Positions 40,981 through 50,916 are shown, counted from the stretch's first letter. The stretch: DNA of 64,000 bases from Strigamia acuminata (GCA_949358305.1 OX442322.1:682001-746000); one strand, 5' to 3'. Numbers and translations: made by a program. The notes: generated by a model from the letters alone, not told the origin.

Positions 40981-41060
40981 TGTAATAAAACAAAATATTT
41001 TTTTTTTAAAAAATCCCTGTTTAATCATTTTTATTTTTCAAGAAATTGTAAATACCGGTA

Positions 41061-41351
41061 ATGGTTAAAATAAAACACTGTAATGGATCGCGTTTCCGAG
41101 TTAGTTTGGACGCGTTTGAAAGACGCCGCGATACAATAATCCCTGGGAGCCTGGTCCTCAAGACCTGCCCGGCCAGTGGATGTGTTCCTGGATATAGGTG
41201 GTTCACACCCCAGATCTTGACCTTACTCAAATTATTTTTGCCGGGTCCTTTCGAGCAACTAAAAATGGGGGACAGAACCTGCTTAGCAATCACAAGAATT
41301 GAAAACAACACGAAACAACTCGCAAATGCGCTTTTCTCGACGCGTCGGTAA
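41061..41351 (+). CDS. Short ORF of unknown function
   Basis: 96 codons with even composition and an ordered look (RFRVSLDAFERRRDTIIPGS, CPASGCVPGYRWFTPQ, LFLPGPFEQLKMGDRTCLAI). A Cys-x4-Cys pair at about residues 38-43. I recognise no family. It lies directly right of the transposon and may be the start of an unidentified element whose other parts are disturbed. Confidence 0.4.
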   Translation: MVKIKHCNGSRFRVSLDAFERRRDTIIPGSLVLKTCPASGCVPGYRWFTPQILTLLKLFLPGPFEQLKMGDRTCLAITRIENNTKQLANALFSTRR

Positions 41352-41514
41352 GATCAAGCTAGACAAATGTTCAGACTTGACTATGCCCGGAGCCAAAAGC
41401 AGCATAATAAACGAGAAAGAATCGAGTATCATCACGACCCAAACGACTGCCTCGCTATCGAAATCCAGTGAGAACTGCGTGATAACACGTGCTTATGGCC
41501 CGCACGGTCACACG

Positions 41515-41686
41515 AAAACAAAACGCGTTTGAATGGGGACTTACCCACCCAAACCAAAAAATGCGTAAAAATAAAAGTCACGTCCTCTAAGTCCACACAG
41601 GTTAGGTCCCAAGTCACTATCAAACACTTAGTCACTGTCTCCAGGGAAAACCACACGGAGAATTTCCTCGACGAGGAGAACCACAC
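41515..41686. repeat. 172-bp perfect direct repeat, copy 1
   Basis: Identical base for base to 42967-43138, 1452 bp away. Neither copy has TG...CA ends. Confidence 0.92.
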
Positions 41687-42966
41687 TAAACTAAACCTCG
41701 AACAAATGCTTAATTAAGCTAAAGCTCGTGATGAGCGGCGAAACTAAGCTATGCGTCGAATGCATGAAATAAATAGACACAAAGACTTCAGTTTGAAGGC
41801 CAAACAAATTTATCCTGCCCAAAATATGACGCGTCACGGCGCTAACAACAATAAGAAAAGAAAGGGAAACTAACATGTACGAGTGGATAAAAACCTGTGA
41901 ATTAACACAATCAATGAGATGAAAGCCTGAAGCCGTGTTACAGAACTTCAGGGCGGTTCAAAGCCACGAGTGAGCTAGGAAAGATGAGTTAAAACTCTGC
42001 CATGAGCACTGGCTCCGAAGAGCACCTACGCGTTTGGGATACAGAGCTTAACTGCGGAAAAAAGGGAAAAATAGGGTGAAAGGTAAACTTGGATTCATCC
42101 AAGCTCAACCAATCACGGAAGAGTCAAAAGCCAATCAGTACAGTCGGTGCATACTAAGTGTATGACTAATGTCGACGCGTACTGACCAGAATAGAAATGC
42201 AAATAGGCTTGCGTCTAAACTATAAACAGAAATAGAAAAACTAGGAAGAGATAAGAGAGAAGTGAGTGAAAGAGAAGAAAGTTAGGAATGAGTAAGGGAT
42301 AAGAGAGGAGGAAATGAAGGAAATTAGGCTAAACATGAGACAAAATGGAAACAATACAAGGTAGGAACATAATTAGGGTTTATTAGGAATACAAAACGGG
42401 GGAAACAATGCGTACTACTCGTACGCGTAAACACCGGACCGTGACACGCCCCGGCAACCAGAGTTTTATTGCTCCGGTTAAAATAGCAATGAAACGATAC
42501 AAATCAAGATAACAAAATCAAAAACATAATCAAAATCAATAGGCAATAAAAACAGACTAGACTTGCCACAACCTTAGCGGTCTTAAACTCTTAACGATGC
42601 AATAAAACAAGAAGGCATGATTGAATCAAACATTCGCGTCAGACGCGTTAAACAATAAACTAAACACTGACAAGAATGTACATGACACTATGATAAATTC
42701 TAAAACTAACAAAAATCACCATACAATCCTCGATTGTTAGGGAAACTCACGCCAACCGGACCCACTCACACGACCCTAGGATGCAATTAAAGGTCATCTC
42801 GAACGAAACGTGATTACCGAGGGAGGAATGATACAGCCTCCGATCGTGCAAGCAGATCCAGTGGGCGCGGCAAACACTAGAAAATAAAAAGAACAAAATA
42901 AACATCACAGCCGAGTATAAAAAATGGTAAAGCAATCACAATTCGGAGAACAAAACACAAAATGAT
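41687..42966. other. Unclassified spacer between 172-bp repeats
   Basis: 1.28 kb without ORFs above 62 codons that look real. An A-rich stretch and purine runs (42230-42330) and GCGTACTACTCGTACGC (42410-42428), a short inverted repeat. No element signature recognised. Confidence 0.5.
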
Positions 42967-43138
42967 AAAACAAAACGCGTTTGAATGGGGACTTACCCAC
43001 CCAAACCAAAAAATGCGTAAAAATAAAAGTCACGTCCTCTAAGTCCACACAGGTTAGGTCCCAAGTCACTATCAAACACTTAGTCACTGTCTCCAGGGAA
43101 AACCACACGGAGAATTTCCTCGACGAGGAGAACCACAC
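42967..43138. repeat. 172-bp perfect direct repeat, copy 2
   Basis: On the minus strand its right part encodes the last residues of the ORF at 43080-43538, so this copy is probably the source. The minus strand also contains GGTAAGT, a consensus 5' splice site, near 42994-43000. Confidence 0.9.
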
Positions 43139-43538
43139 GACACGCAATCACATTTCCTAGTTGCTCCTCATTCCTGGGGCGGTAACGCGTTAGATTGGAC
43201 GCGATGAGTTGCTCCAGAGCCCCGATTTGAGTATCGTCCAGCTCGAAGAGGGCCATGGCCTGATTTTCCGGCCATCCATGTTCCGCCCTCGCGACGGCAT
43301 AAAAGTATTGCCGCCACAAGTCCGGCTCCGCCTGCAAAAAGGTCGTTGCGTCGCAAAGTGAAGGCCTTTGCCAATCGAGGGCCCCGAAAGGGAAAAGTTT
43401 GTCGAAGCCGGCCCGCGCCCACACAGTAGTGGGAAACTCACTCAGACGCGTATAACGCATCCAATCGTTGTTGCTCTGCTGCCGGAAGATCGCTCGCTGA
43501 ACGGCCGCACTTAAATCCCTGTAATTCATACTAGACAC
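43080..43538 (-). CDS. Unknown 152-residue ORF
   Basis: Start ATG 43538 or 43529. Helical, aromatic-rich (SNNDWMRYTRLSEF, DATTFLQAEPDLWRQYFYAV, LFELDDTQIGALEQLIASN), ending in LLVEEILRVVFPGDSD. No known domain recognised. The DATTFL...LWR stretch resembles YATTRFVRHHEVFWRN in the ORF at 54140-55165, also on the minus strand, which suggests a shared family on either side of the 8.9-kb LTR element. Confidence 0.5.
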   Translation of the reverse strand: MSSMNYRDLSAAVQRAIFRQQSNNDWMRYTRLSEFPTTVWARAGFDKLFPFGALDWQRPSLCDATTFLQAEPDLWRQYFYAVARAEHGWPENQAMALFELDDTQIGALEQLIASNLTRYRPRNEEQLGNVIACRVVLLVEEILRVVFPGDSD

Positions 43539-43569
43539 TGTGTGATGATTACAAATCGGTATTTATCAA

Positions 43570-44967
43570 TGTGTGGTGACCCTGAGCCACTTTTATTCAA
43601 TTTTAATGTGTTTTTTATTTAATAAAAGAGTCACCACGAAAGAAGTTGTATTTACATTTTATTCTGTAATATTTGTGTTTGGCACAAGCCAAACAATTAC
43701 ATAATTTAGGGGAGAAAATCTCCCCTAACACGGTTCACCCCAATATTATGTGGGGTGAGGCGTTAATTAACCGCTTAGTGAGGCAAAATCCTTTGTCTCA
43801 CTAAATTAAGACGTCTGCGCAGCATCCGCTGCGCATATTTGAAGCGTGCTTGGCACACGCCACCCTTCCCATAGCCAACGGTTATGGTGCAATAATAACG
43901 GCTTTTGGCGCAACAAAATCCTTTGTTGTGCCAAAATTAGTAATCTGCACATATTTCGTGCGCAGATTTCGAGAGTGCATAAAACCCCAAATTTTGGCGG
44001 TTTGGCCCACTCTTGACACTGACACACCAACAACAAACAACCCAAATGATCATCACTGAAGAACTTCAAACAAAAGGATTCCAAGTGCTGACCGGGTTTA
44101 CACGTTTTGGTGAGTTAAGAGACATTGCTGTTTCCACTGAATAGATTTCGGTGGAACCAGCCACATTTGCGTACTGACTACGAATTTCGGGTAACGCCCG
44201 AGAAACTCCGCTCACCCGCCGTCGTCGAGTCGCGTTGACTTGTTCCGTGATTCGCCTCCGTCGATCGAGCAACCCGTCGCCGTCAACCATCGTGAGAAGA
44301 CAGTGAACCACCTGCGAGCTTTACTCCGGAGTTCACTGTTCATCGCCATCGTACGAGCGAAGGAAATTTGTTCCCTGCTCGTTGTTGATTATTGTGAGAG
44401 CGCCATCGAGTTTACTCTGGTACTCTCATCGTCGTCGTCAACGGCAAATCTCTCGTAGAGAATCGTCGCCGATATTCGTAAGCCACCTGCGAGCTTTACT
44501 CCGGAGCTTACGAATAGAAAGTAGCAGTTTTCATCGAGAAATAATATTTCTCAGGCGAGTCAGACTCGCCATTTTCCGAGCGCAACAAGCAGCCGTTTGT
44601 TGCGCGCCAAATACTCGCGCCCAACGATCAATCGTCGTTGTTGGCGCCTTTTTCCTTTGTTTCAAGTGAGCGTAACCGTTTCACTTGACTCATTTCCCAT
44701 TCCTCTTCTCTTTTTCTCCCTAGTTCTAACCGCTAATTCCAGTAAATTCATTAATTATATTTCCTATAATTATATTTGTAATTTTCGCACAAATAAAACA
44801 TTTTTTGTATTTTATTCATTTCAAACTGTCGTTTTCCTTTCATAAAATTACCCCTAGACACCACACAGGCAACCGAGTATAAGGCCTATAGACGGCATCT
44901 CACTTGCGAACCGCTCCAAACAAGATAAGTATTTGTTTTAGAGTGGAAAGCCCGGAGGATCGCAACA
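43570..44967 (+). repeat. Pol-less element 5' LTR
   Basis: 1398 bp, TGTGGTGACCC...GATCGCAACA, about 99% identical to 51049-52443. Contains AATAAAAC near 44785 and, near its end, AAGATAAGT where the 3' copy has the splice donor AAGGTAAGT. The small ORFs in it are present in both copies, without coding signs. Confidence 0.93.
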
Positions 44968-45089
44968 CTTGAGGGCCCGGCCGGGATTGATTCGATCTTT
45001 TCATTGTTTAACGTTAAATTTCGACAGTTTAAAAAATTTACCCACCTACTTGTCTTTCTTCCTCATCTTTCTTGTTCTTACTAACAAAA

Positions 45090-47933
45090 ATGGAGCCATC
45101 TCCAAAGGTTAAGATGCCACGAGGAAGACCAGCTAAGAAGAGAATGGCCGAAACACCTTCGACCATTATCCAGTCAACTAGCCAGTCAAAAAATGATATT
45201 TTGACTGGAAATACAAAACAGGCTCGAAACGACTTAAAATTGAGTCCGCCAAAAATAACACAGAGTGTACCACACTCATGGCTCATGCTACCGTCCGCAC
45301 AAGGCGTAGAGTCGCCTCCTCCAGCGGTATGCAGCCCCAAATCAACAACAGTTACATCGTTAACTGTTACGAGTGTTTTAAAACCACTCGACAACCAACC
45401 CGAACTCAATATTCCACTTATGAATAGTTGTTGTGAGTCCGTGAAGGTTGAAGTAGACCAAAATGGTTTACAGGTAATGTGGCCAATGGAAATAAGCCCC
45501 ACGTCATCATCACCTGCGCCTACACTTGGCGAAGAACCACCTGACTTGTGCGAAAATTCCGATGAAGGAATTTCAAACTCTTTTGAGTATGTCATTCCGA
45601 CCAACTCATTGTGTGAGCAAAACGTGCTCCACAAAAATAATTTGAATAAAAAATCGACTGTAGATAAAGCGCCCGATTTAACAGGGTTAGCCTGCAGTCT
45701 TGATCAAAGTGAGACTACTAAAAATAGTCCACCTATCGAGTTTAAGCAACATAATGCTGAACTCAATCAACAATACGCCGAGGCGCGTATTCAAAATCCA
45801 GAAATTAGTGAGGAGACTAAAAAAGAATCGAATGTGCTTCAATCTGAACAAAAATTAGAGTTAGCACATAAAAAATTGCAAATTGCAACTGAAAATTTGA
45901 AAGTTGCAAGAGAAAGATTGAAAATTGCCAATTCAAATGCACAAATGGCTGCAACCAATTTACAAGTGGTGCAGCAGGCAAATACAAGATTTCTCGCTCG
46001 CCTAACAGCGATAGATGAGGCTGATCGACTCACGAGACGACAGTCTACCAGGGGTCGCCCACCAAAAGCTAACTTAGCCAACAAGGCCCCTGAAACTAAA
46101 AGTTCCTGCGCCACTTCAGCGAACACCCAAGCAATGGCTAACCAGGAACCCACAAAAAGCAAAGATGACATTTTTGTACAATCTACACAAATATCATCAA
46201 AAGGTGCTCAAAACTCACCTTTAACAGTTAATCTAAATTGGTCTGATTTTTCAATTGAAAATCAGATGGATTTATCAGATAGTGATGAATCACCAAACGA
46301 GTGTAATATTCGTAAAAAATCAGCTACCATGCTACGAGATAATGCTACACGCAGGATCTTGAAAAATTTGGATCGGTTGAGTGAAATCGGTGATAACTTA
46401 ACCGATATCTTAAATTCACCTTCTCCCGCAACCACTGAACATCAAGAGTCGTCTGACGACTCGCCCGATAGAAAAGAAAATCAAGAAAGTCAATCCGACA
46501 TTACTGATTTAATAAAAAATAACGGCAACCTTAAGGTAACCGTTAATTGTTCAAACCAAGAGGAAGTGACCGGTAGAGATTGTCACTTAATAAAGGAATA
46601 TGACTCACCCGAGTTACTTAACTACCCGATTCAATCAAATGAAAATTTGAATGAATTTCCCATCACCAAAGACTCCTCACTGTCAAGACAGAGAAGTCAA
46701 CCTAGAATTAGGACACGTAAAAAAGGTGTAAAAGAACCAAAATACGAACCTTTTTATACTGATCAAGAAATCAGTATCCTTAAACAAGCTGATCAACATG
46801 AAGATTTCATTCTTCGCAAAATTGACAGCTATGCGTCTGTAAATTGGACGCATAATCGAGTTAACGAAAAATCCATTCGTTGGGATCAAATATCGCCACC
46901 CCTCTTTAATGGAGAATGGCAGATTGGATCCAATTTTCTGGATATGATCCTGAAAATAGCCCAGAAATACGGCTGTGGACCTCAAGACACGCTTACAAAA
47001 TTAATTCCACGTGCCTTGATGGGAGAAGCCCGAGATTGGTTCAGGAGAAAGAAATTTACAAACTGGAATGAGTTTGTAAGAGAATTTATGTACGCATTCG
47101 GAGAACTGTACGAAGATGCCTTCTCACTTTGGAACAAGTTAAAACAAGAACAAGGAGAAGGACTACGCTCTTACCTACGTCGTACAGAAGAAATACTGTT
47201 GCAAATGACTCAGCAACCTGACGATGCAACAGTGGACATGAAATTCCGGAATGGATTAACATATTACTTCAGTAATTTATTACTCTTGCCCGATGCTCCT
47301 AACTGTGGAGAAATTTCCAAAACAGCAAAATTTCTGTTGGAAAATCAGGTTCAACTAGAAGCAAGATACGAAGCCTGCCTAAGTGCCGCCAAAAAAGCGC
47401 ACTTAAATAGACAAAAAGAAAATACTAAAGTTTCTTTTACCCGTCCCTCAGGAGGAAATAATTGTCCTGAACGAATCAGACAGAAAAATGATTTGAAAAC
47501 TTCTAATTTCCTTTTAAAGAAATTACCTCATTTAATGAGAGCTAAAACAGTCGGTCCCAGAAATGAGACCGATGAAAGAGAATTTGACAGCATAGACACC
47601 GTCCTAATTACGAAGAATGGACCAGTGGCTGGAAAATTCAGACCAAATGTAACCCAGAGAAAAGTTACCTTTGATACTAAAAAAGTGAAAATGAAGAACA
47701 ATTCAAAATCACTTGCGTCATCTCGAGAACAAACTGGAACCAGTGCTCGTTCTCGCTGGACTTTTCCTGACCTAGCAAATCCAAAACCGATACCTGACCC
47801 CTGTAGTATATGCAATACTCGAGGTCATTGGCAGAAGATTTGTCCACTAGAAAATAGTGAGAAAAATACGATCGTAGCAGATTTCGAAGAAGCTATTAAA
47901 AACTTAAATAAGCTTATTCGAAAAAACTTATAG
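45090..47933 (+). CDS. Gag of the pol-less element, with two AT-hooks
   Basis: 947 codons from ATG 45090 (AACAAAAATGG). AT-hook-like PRGRPAKK near residue 10 and STRGRPPKAN near 318; a predicted coiled coil between about 245 and 310 (KLELAHKKLQIATENLKVA); a second acidic/serine region; the retrotransposon Gag core at about 595-770 (PPLFNGEWQIGSNFLDMIL, LMGEARDWFRRKKFTNWNEF, FRNGLTYYFSNLLLL). The C-terminus has the knuckle CSICNTRGHWQKIC near 904. Much longer than usual Ty3/gypsy Gag because of the 600-residue N-terminal extension. AT-hooks suggest DNA or chromatin binding, which is inference. The stop TAG at 47931 follows a slippery site. Confidence 0.88.
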   Translation: MEPSPKVKMPRGRPAKKRMAETPSTIIQSTSQSKNDILTGNTKQARNDLKLSPPKITQSVPHSWLMLPSAQGVESPPPAVCSPKSTTVTSLTVTSVLKPLDNQPELNIPLMNSCCESVKVEVDQNGLQVMWPMEISPTSSSPAPTLGEEPPDLCENSDEGISNSFEYVIPTNSLCEQNVLHKNNLNKKSTVDKAPDLTGLACSLDQSETTKNSPPIEFKQHNAELNQQYAEARIQNPEISEETKKESNVLQSEQKLELAHKKLQIATENLKVARERLKIANSNAQMAATNLQVVQQANTRFLARLTAIDEADRLTRRQSTRGRPPKANLANKAPETKSSCATSANTQAMANQEPTKSKDDIFVQSTQISSKGAQNSPLTVNLNWSDFSIENQMDLSDSDESPNECNIRKKSATMLRDNATRRILKNLDRLSEIGDNLTDILNSPSPATTEHQESSDDSPDRKENQESQSDITDLIKNNGNLKVTVNCSNQEEVTGRDCHLIKEYDSPELLNYPIQSNENLNEFPITKDSSLSRQRSQPRIRTRKKGVKEPKYEPFYTDQEISILKQADQHEDFILRKIDSYASVNWTHNRVNEKSIRWDQISPPLFNGEWQIGSNFLDMILKIAQKYGCGPQDTLTKLIPRALMGEARDWFRRKKFTNWNEFVREFMYAFGELYEDAFSLWNKLKQEQGEGLRSYLRRTEEILLQMTQQPDDATVDMKFRNGLTYYFSNLLLLPDAPNCGEISKTAKFLLENQVQLEARYEACLSAAKKAHLNRQKENTKVSFTRPSGGNNCPERIRQKNDLKTSNFLLKKLPHLMRAKTVGPRNETDEREFDSIDTVLITKNGPVAGKFRPNVTQRKVTFDTKKVKMKNNSKSLASSREQTGTSARSRWTFPDLANPKPIPDPCSICNTRGHWQKICPLENSEKNTIVADFEEAIKNLNKLIRKNL

Positions 47934-47966
47934 ACGCAGATTCACCTGGTCTAGTGAATACTGCGT
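47921..47966 (+). promoter_or_regulatory. Programmed -1 ribosomal frameshift signal
   Basis: Slippery heptamer A_AAA_AAC at 47921-47927 in the Gag frame, 6-nt spacer containing the TAG, then a stem-loop: ACGCAG (47934-47939) pairs with CTGCGT (47961-47966) and TTCAC (47941-47945) with GTGAA (47954-47958), with a small internal loop. The -1 frame is open from here to 48524. Confidence 0.82.
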
Positions 47967-48526
47967 TTTCTAAAAAATCGGAAATACTAAAGCAGAATTT
48001 ACAAATGATGGAAAAAATTAAACAAGAATTAAAAGATTTCAATTCGTTAAAAATTAATTTGACCAGTGTAAAAATACCTTCTAAATTAGTTAAAGTTGAA
48101 AAAACAACTCTAAAAAATCTAGCTAAACAAACCTCTTCCATCATTGAAATTCTGACGAAGAAAAATCTAAATTATAGACCGCCTTTGATTCCAAACAAAA
48201 AAGGAATCAAAGAATTTATTAAATTAATTAATTTAACAACACTAGTAACTGACAAATTACTAGACAAAATACAAAAGAAGTCTTTTATTAAAACTTCAAA
48301 TACACAGCGAAGTGAAAGCGAAGTGGTTAAAAACTCCGTTAACCATCATCTTCCACTTCTAAAAGTACATACACAAGAAAAAGTCAATCAAAATATTGAC
48401 AAAGTTATAATTGCTTCCAACAGCACAAAAATATCCACGGCTCCGATAAAAGCTGAAATAAACAAAAACGTAGAATTTCACTCGGAAGCCACGCCGTTTC
48501 CATGTCAGACTCAAAGATATGGTTAA
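47924..48526 (+). CDS. ORF2, reached by -1 frameshift from Gag
   Basis: About 200 codons in the -1 frame relative to Gag, with no ATG at its start, so expression as a Gag-ORF2 fusion is the simple reading. Lysine/asparagine-rich and helical (SEILKQNLQMMEKIKQELKD), with no protease DTG, RT or other motif. It occupies the position where Pol begins in Ty3/gypsy elements, so it may be the leftover N-terminal segment of a deleted pol or a new extension. Confidence 0.68.
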   Translation, partial: KLIDADSPGLVNTAFSKKSEILKQNLQMMEKIKQELKDFNSLKINLTSVKIPSKLVKVEKTTLKNLAKQTSSIIEILTKKNLNYRPPLIPNKKGIKEFIKLINLTTLVTDKLLDKIQKKSFIKTSNTQRSESEVVKNSVNHHLPLLKVHTQEKVNQNIDKVIIASNSTKISTAPIKAEINKNVEFHSEATPFPCQTQRYG

Positions 48527-48737
48527 AAGAAAGAAGAAAATGTTTTTAGCGATGAAAACATTAAAAGATAAACAAAACAACTCACTCGTTGATTTGTACA
48601 AGTTTGTTTATTTTCAAAAACCAAAGTTTAATCCTCAAACCGAGAGTGAACTTTGTATTCCACCCTTTGAGCGTACCCAGCTCAAAAATCAACTCTGTGA
48701 CGCAGAGCTTGATCAATCACCGTCTAGTAAACGTTAA
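48519..48737 (+). CDS. Small ORF after ORF2
   Basis: 72 codons from ATG 48519, overlapping the ORF2 stop. Basic N-terminus (VKRKKKMFLAMKTLKDKQ), Pro-rich middle. No family recognised. It could be a further remnant of the deleted pol. Confidence 0.35.
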   Translation: MVKRKKKMFLAMKTLKDKQNNSLVDLYKFVYFQKPKFNPQTESELCIPPFERTQLKNQLCDAELDQSPSSKR

Positions 48738-49371
48738 TCATACGGTGATAATTAGTGACGTCATATCGTATCACTAACATAATTCTTCTACTACGGAGAC
48801 TGGATTATTCCACTTTTCGAAGTAGCGCGCTTCCGACAACTAGTATTGAGACTCGCGTCCCGTGAAAAAGAAGAAAAACCTTACTTGTAAGTAGTTTTCT
48901 TCAATGAAAAGGATAAACAAATATTCATTTATTTTATTTTCTTTCCGTATATGAAAGAAAATCTCGATTTCAAGCGATACTGAAACAGTTTTGATGTCCG
49001 ATAGACGTAAATCGGGAAAAGGGCGCCTAACGGGAAAGAAATCCCGTAGCCCGACAAAGGTAAATAAACTGGAAACATTTTTATTAATATAATTAATAAA
49101 TGCAGTGTATATTTCACGAAGAATTCGGATTAATTCGAATTTGAAATGAAAGTTACACTGATTGCTATAATTAGCAAGATGACGAGAGTCACGTGATCGC
49201 GACTCTAAACACAAAAAGAGGGAGTTGCTATGACAACTCGTATACTTGCTAGTACAAAACAAATGGCAACAAAATTTAAGTTTTAACAAACTTACGCGAA
49301 TTTATTTTAAATATTCGCAAATTAATAATTATTTGCGAACCTATTTAATAATTATTTTAATTTTCCAGACT
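48738..49371 (+). other. Noncoding spacer with probable splice acceptor
   Basis: AT-rich. Ends in TTTTAATTTTCCAG at 49358-49371, a good 3' splice site directly before the conserved-looking part of ORF3. A donor GTAAGT exists in the LTR leader region (52401 in the 3' copy). Confidence 0.5.
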
Positions 49372-50916
49372 GACCAGAGTCAGGAGCCACAATCTGATTT
49401 ATTAAATCAGATTGCCTTAGGAGGACAAGTGATTACCACTTTAAGCCATTTCCCGTCCCGAAGAGCGCAGAAAGCAGCCGCTCAAATAGCAGCTCAAGTT
49501 GCCGCCAAACGTCAACTTGTCGCGGAGCACGAAGCTCGCGAATCCCTTCCGTTTTACGGAGAAGAAGTGGTTGAAGTCCCGTCGTCGTCCTCTACAGATC
49601 CGATTGACATGGACAACGCAGCCATGGCCGCCTCGGATCGTTCCACGTCCCGAAGGCTGAAAAAAGCAGTCGCTCGAGCCACCGCCAAACAGCGACTAAT
49701 CGATGAGCAAAAGGCTCAAGAAGAACTTCTGTTCTTCGAGGAAAAGTTGGAGATGCCGCTGCTGCATCGACCTCTTCCAGGAGAGGGTTGTTCAGTCCCT
49801 AGCCAGGACTCAACTACATCCAGCAACGAGACTGATGAACAGGACGCGATGGAGGTTTATCAGTCGGACCCATCCTCACCTTCGCTCCACGATATGGAGC
49901 GACCAGATTCTCCATCCGCACGTCCCGAATCAAGACGAGGACCAATCGCTGGATCGTCGAACGTACCAGCGACCGCCGACATCGGCGAGTGGGAACGAAA
50001 CGCACCACCAATGTGTCGCGGCGAGTGGACCAACCTTTCGCCACGTCCCGCTTCACCTACTCCAGCTCGAGGTCGCTCGCCAACGCCCTCTTTAGATAAA
50101 ACTTTGGACTCAGACTCGTCGTTTGAGTCGTTCCAAGATGATGGGGAGAAACTGGAATATGTTCCCGAAATTCCTATTCCTCCCTACGCAGTGCGTAACG
50201 TGATTGGCCGCACTGCCACCAACTTTAGTGTGCCCGTCCCGGAACACACTAATCGCCAAAAAAGCGATTCTAGAAGTATGGAACCAGCTCCATACTTCGA
50301 TGAATTTTTTCGTGCACATTGGGACCGCTGTGAGCTGTACCCAATGCAAATACAGCATGAAATGCTGCCTGAGCTCGATTCCTACCAGAGAGCTCAAATA
50401 GTAGAAGCCATTAAAGATTGGCAGCGAGTGGCCGGAAAAATCAGCCACTTGGAAATTCGTGATGTTCATCATCACATGTTGAACCAGCTACAACGCGAAC
50501 TGGTTCCGGGATTAACCCGTCTGCTATTCCCCGGTGTGTTCATCTCACACAAGCAAGCTTTGGCCGCCGCCTCGTATTTGTGGTCGTCACCAATGGGAGT
50601 AGCCCCAGAGTACCTGGAGGCCTGGTACTCTATCCGATTGGACCCCCCGGCAGTCCGTGCCGAGCTAGTGCGACAGGCACTAGACCGTGGAGAACTGCCT
50701 TGCGACGCCGAAATCCGCCTGCGACGGGAGTGGGCTTACACACCCACTCCGCACCAAGAGCGTGCTAGAGCCCGACCAGCCGGAGCTCCTCTTCAGCCAG
50801 CCACCAGAGCGACCGCCGGAGCGTCGCTCAGCGCATTGAAGAAGGCACAAGAAGTGCCGAAGATGCTGCCTGGCATCGGTCGAGCACAAGCTCGATGCCC
50901 CCGTCCCAAGCATTGA
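49372..50916 (+). CDS. ORF3 of the pol-less element, unknown function
   Basis: 515 codons from the acceptor (frame also open back to ATG 49246). Two copies of a helical unit near the start: SRRAQKAAAQIAAQ...EEVVEVP (49459-49590) and SRRLKKAVARATAK...EKLEMP (49650-49755). Then a serine/proline/acid-rich stretch, then a compact helical domain (FRAHWDRCELYPMQIQHEML, QIVEAIKDWQRVA, LVPGLTRLLFPGVFISHK, YLEAWYSIRLDPP) and a basic Ala/Pro-rich tail. No signal peptide or transmembrane helix typical of Env if started at the acceptor. The position matches the env/ORF3 slot of gypsy-like elements. Confidence 0.6.
   Translation, partial: DQSQEPQSDLLNQIALGGQVITTLSHFPSRRAQKAAAQIAAQVAAKRQLVAEHEARESLPFYGEEVVEVPSSSSTDPIDMDNAAMAASDRSTSRRLKKAVARATAKQRLIDEQKAQEELLFFEEKLEMPLLHRPLPGEGCSVPSQDSTTSSNETDEQDAMEVYQSDPSSPSLHDMERPDSPSARPESRRGPIAGSSNVPATADIGEWERNAPPMCRGEWTNLSPRPASPTPARGRSPTPSLDKTLDSDSSFESFQDDGEKLEYVPEIPIPPYAVRNVIGRTATNFSVPVPEHTNRQKSDSRSMEPAPYFDEFFRAHWDRCELYPMQIQHEMLPELDSYQRAQIVEAIKDWQRVAGKISHLEIRDVHHHMLNQLQRELVPGLTRLLFPGVFISHKQALAAASYLWSSPMGVAPEYLEAWYSIRLDPPAVRAELVRQALDRGELPCDAEIRLRREWAYTPTPHQERARARPAGAPLQPATRATAGASLSALKKAQEVPKMLPGIGRAQARCPRPKH

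Larger units (their letters stand above)
39190..41056 (+). mobile_element. THAP-domain DDE (PIF/Harbinger-like) transposon remnant
   Basis: Between gypsy-3 RT and unclassified DNA. It encodes a THAP zinc finger, a basic linker, a coiled coil and a DDE_Tnp_4 transposase in order on the plus strand, a layout known from PIF/Harbinger and ISL2EU-type elements. No convincing terminal inverted repeat: CCATTGGTTAG (39207) and CCATTACCGGTA (41049-41060, complement) are only weakly alike. Ends approximate. Confidence 0.65.

Noticed and set aside
39190-41060. Terminal inverted repeats of the THAP transposon
   Set aside because: Candidate ends near 39207 and 41060 share only about nine interrupted bases, too few to claim.
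43560-43569. Target duplication for the pol-less element
   Set aside because: Left flank ATCAA and right flank AATGT do not match, and shifting the LTR ends by a few bases did not give a pair.
43806-44669. ORFs of 70-96 codons on both strands inside the long LTR
   Set aside because: Repeated in 51282-52145 simply because the LTRs are near-identical; no domain or start context supports a gene.
49246-50916. ORF3 as a retroviral Env
   Set aside because: A hydrophobic stretch exists only if translation starts at 49246, before the splice acceptor; no cysteine pattern, furin site or C-terminal anchor seen.
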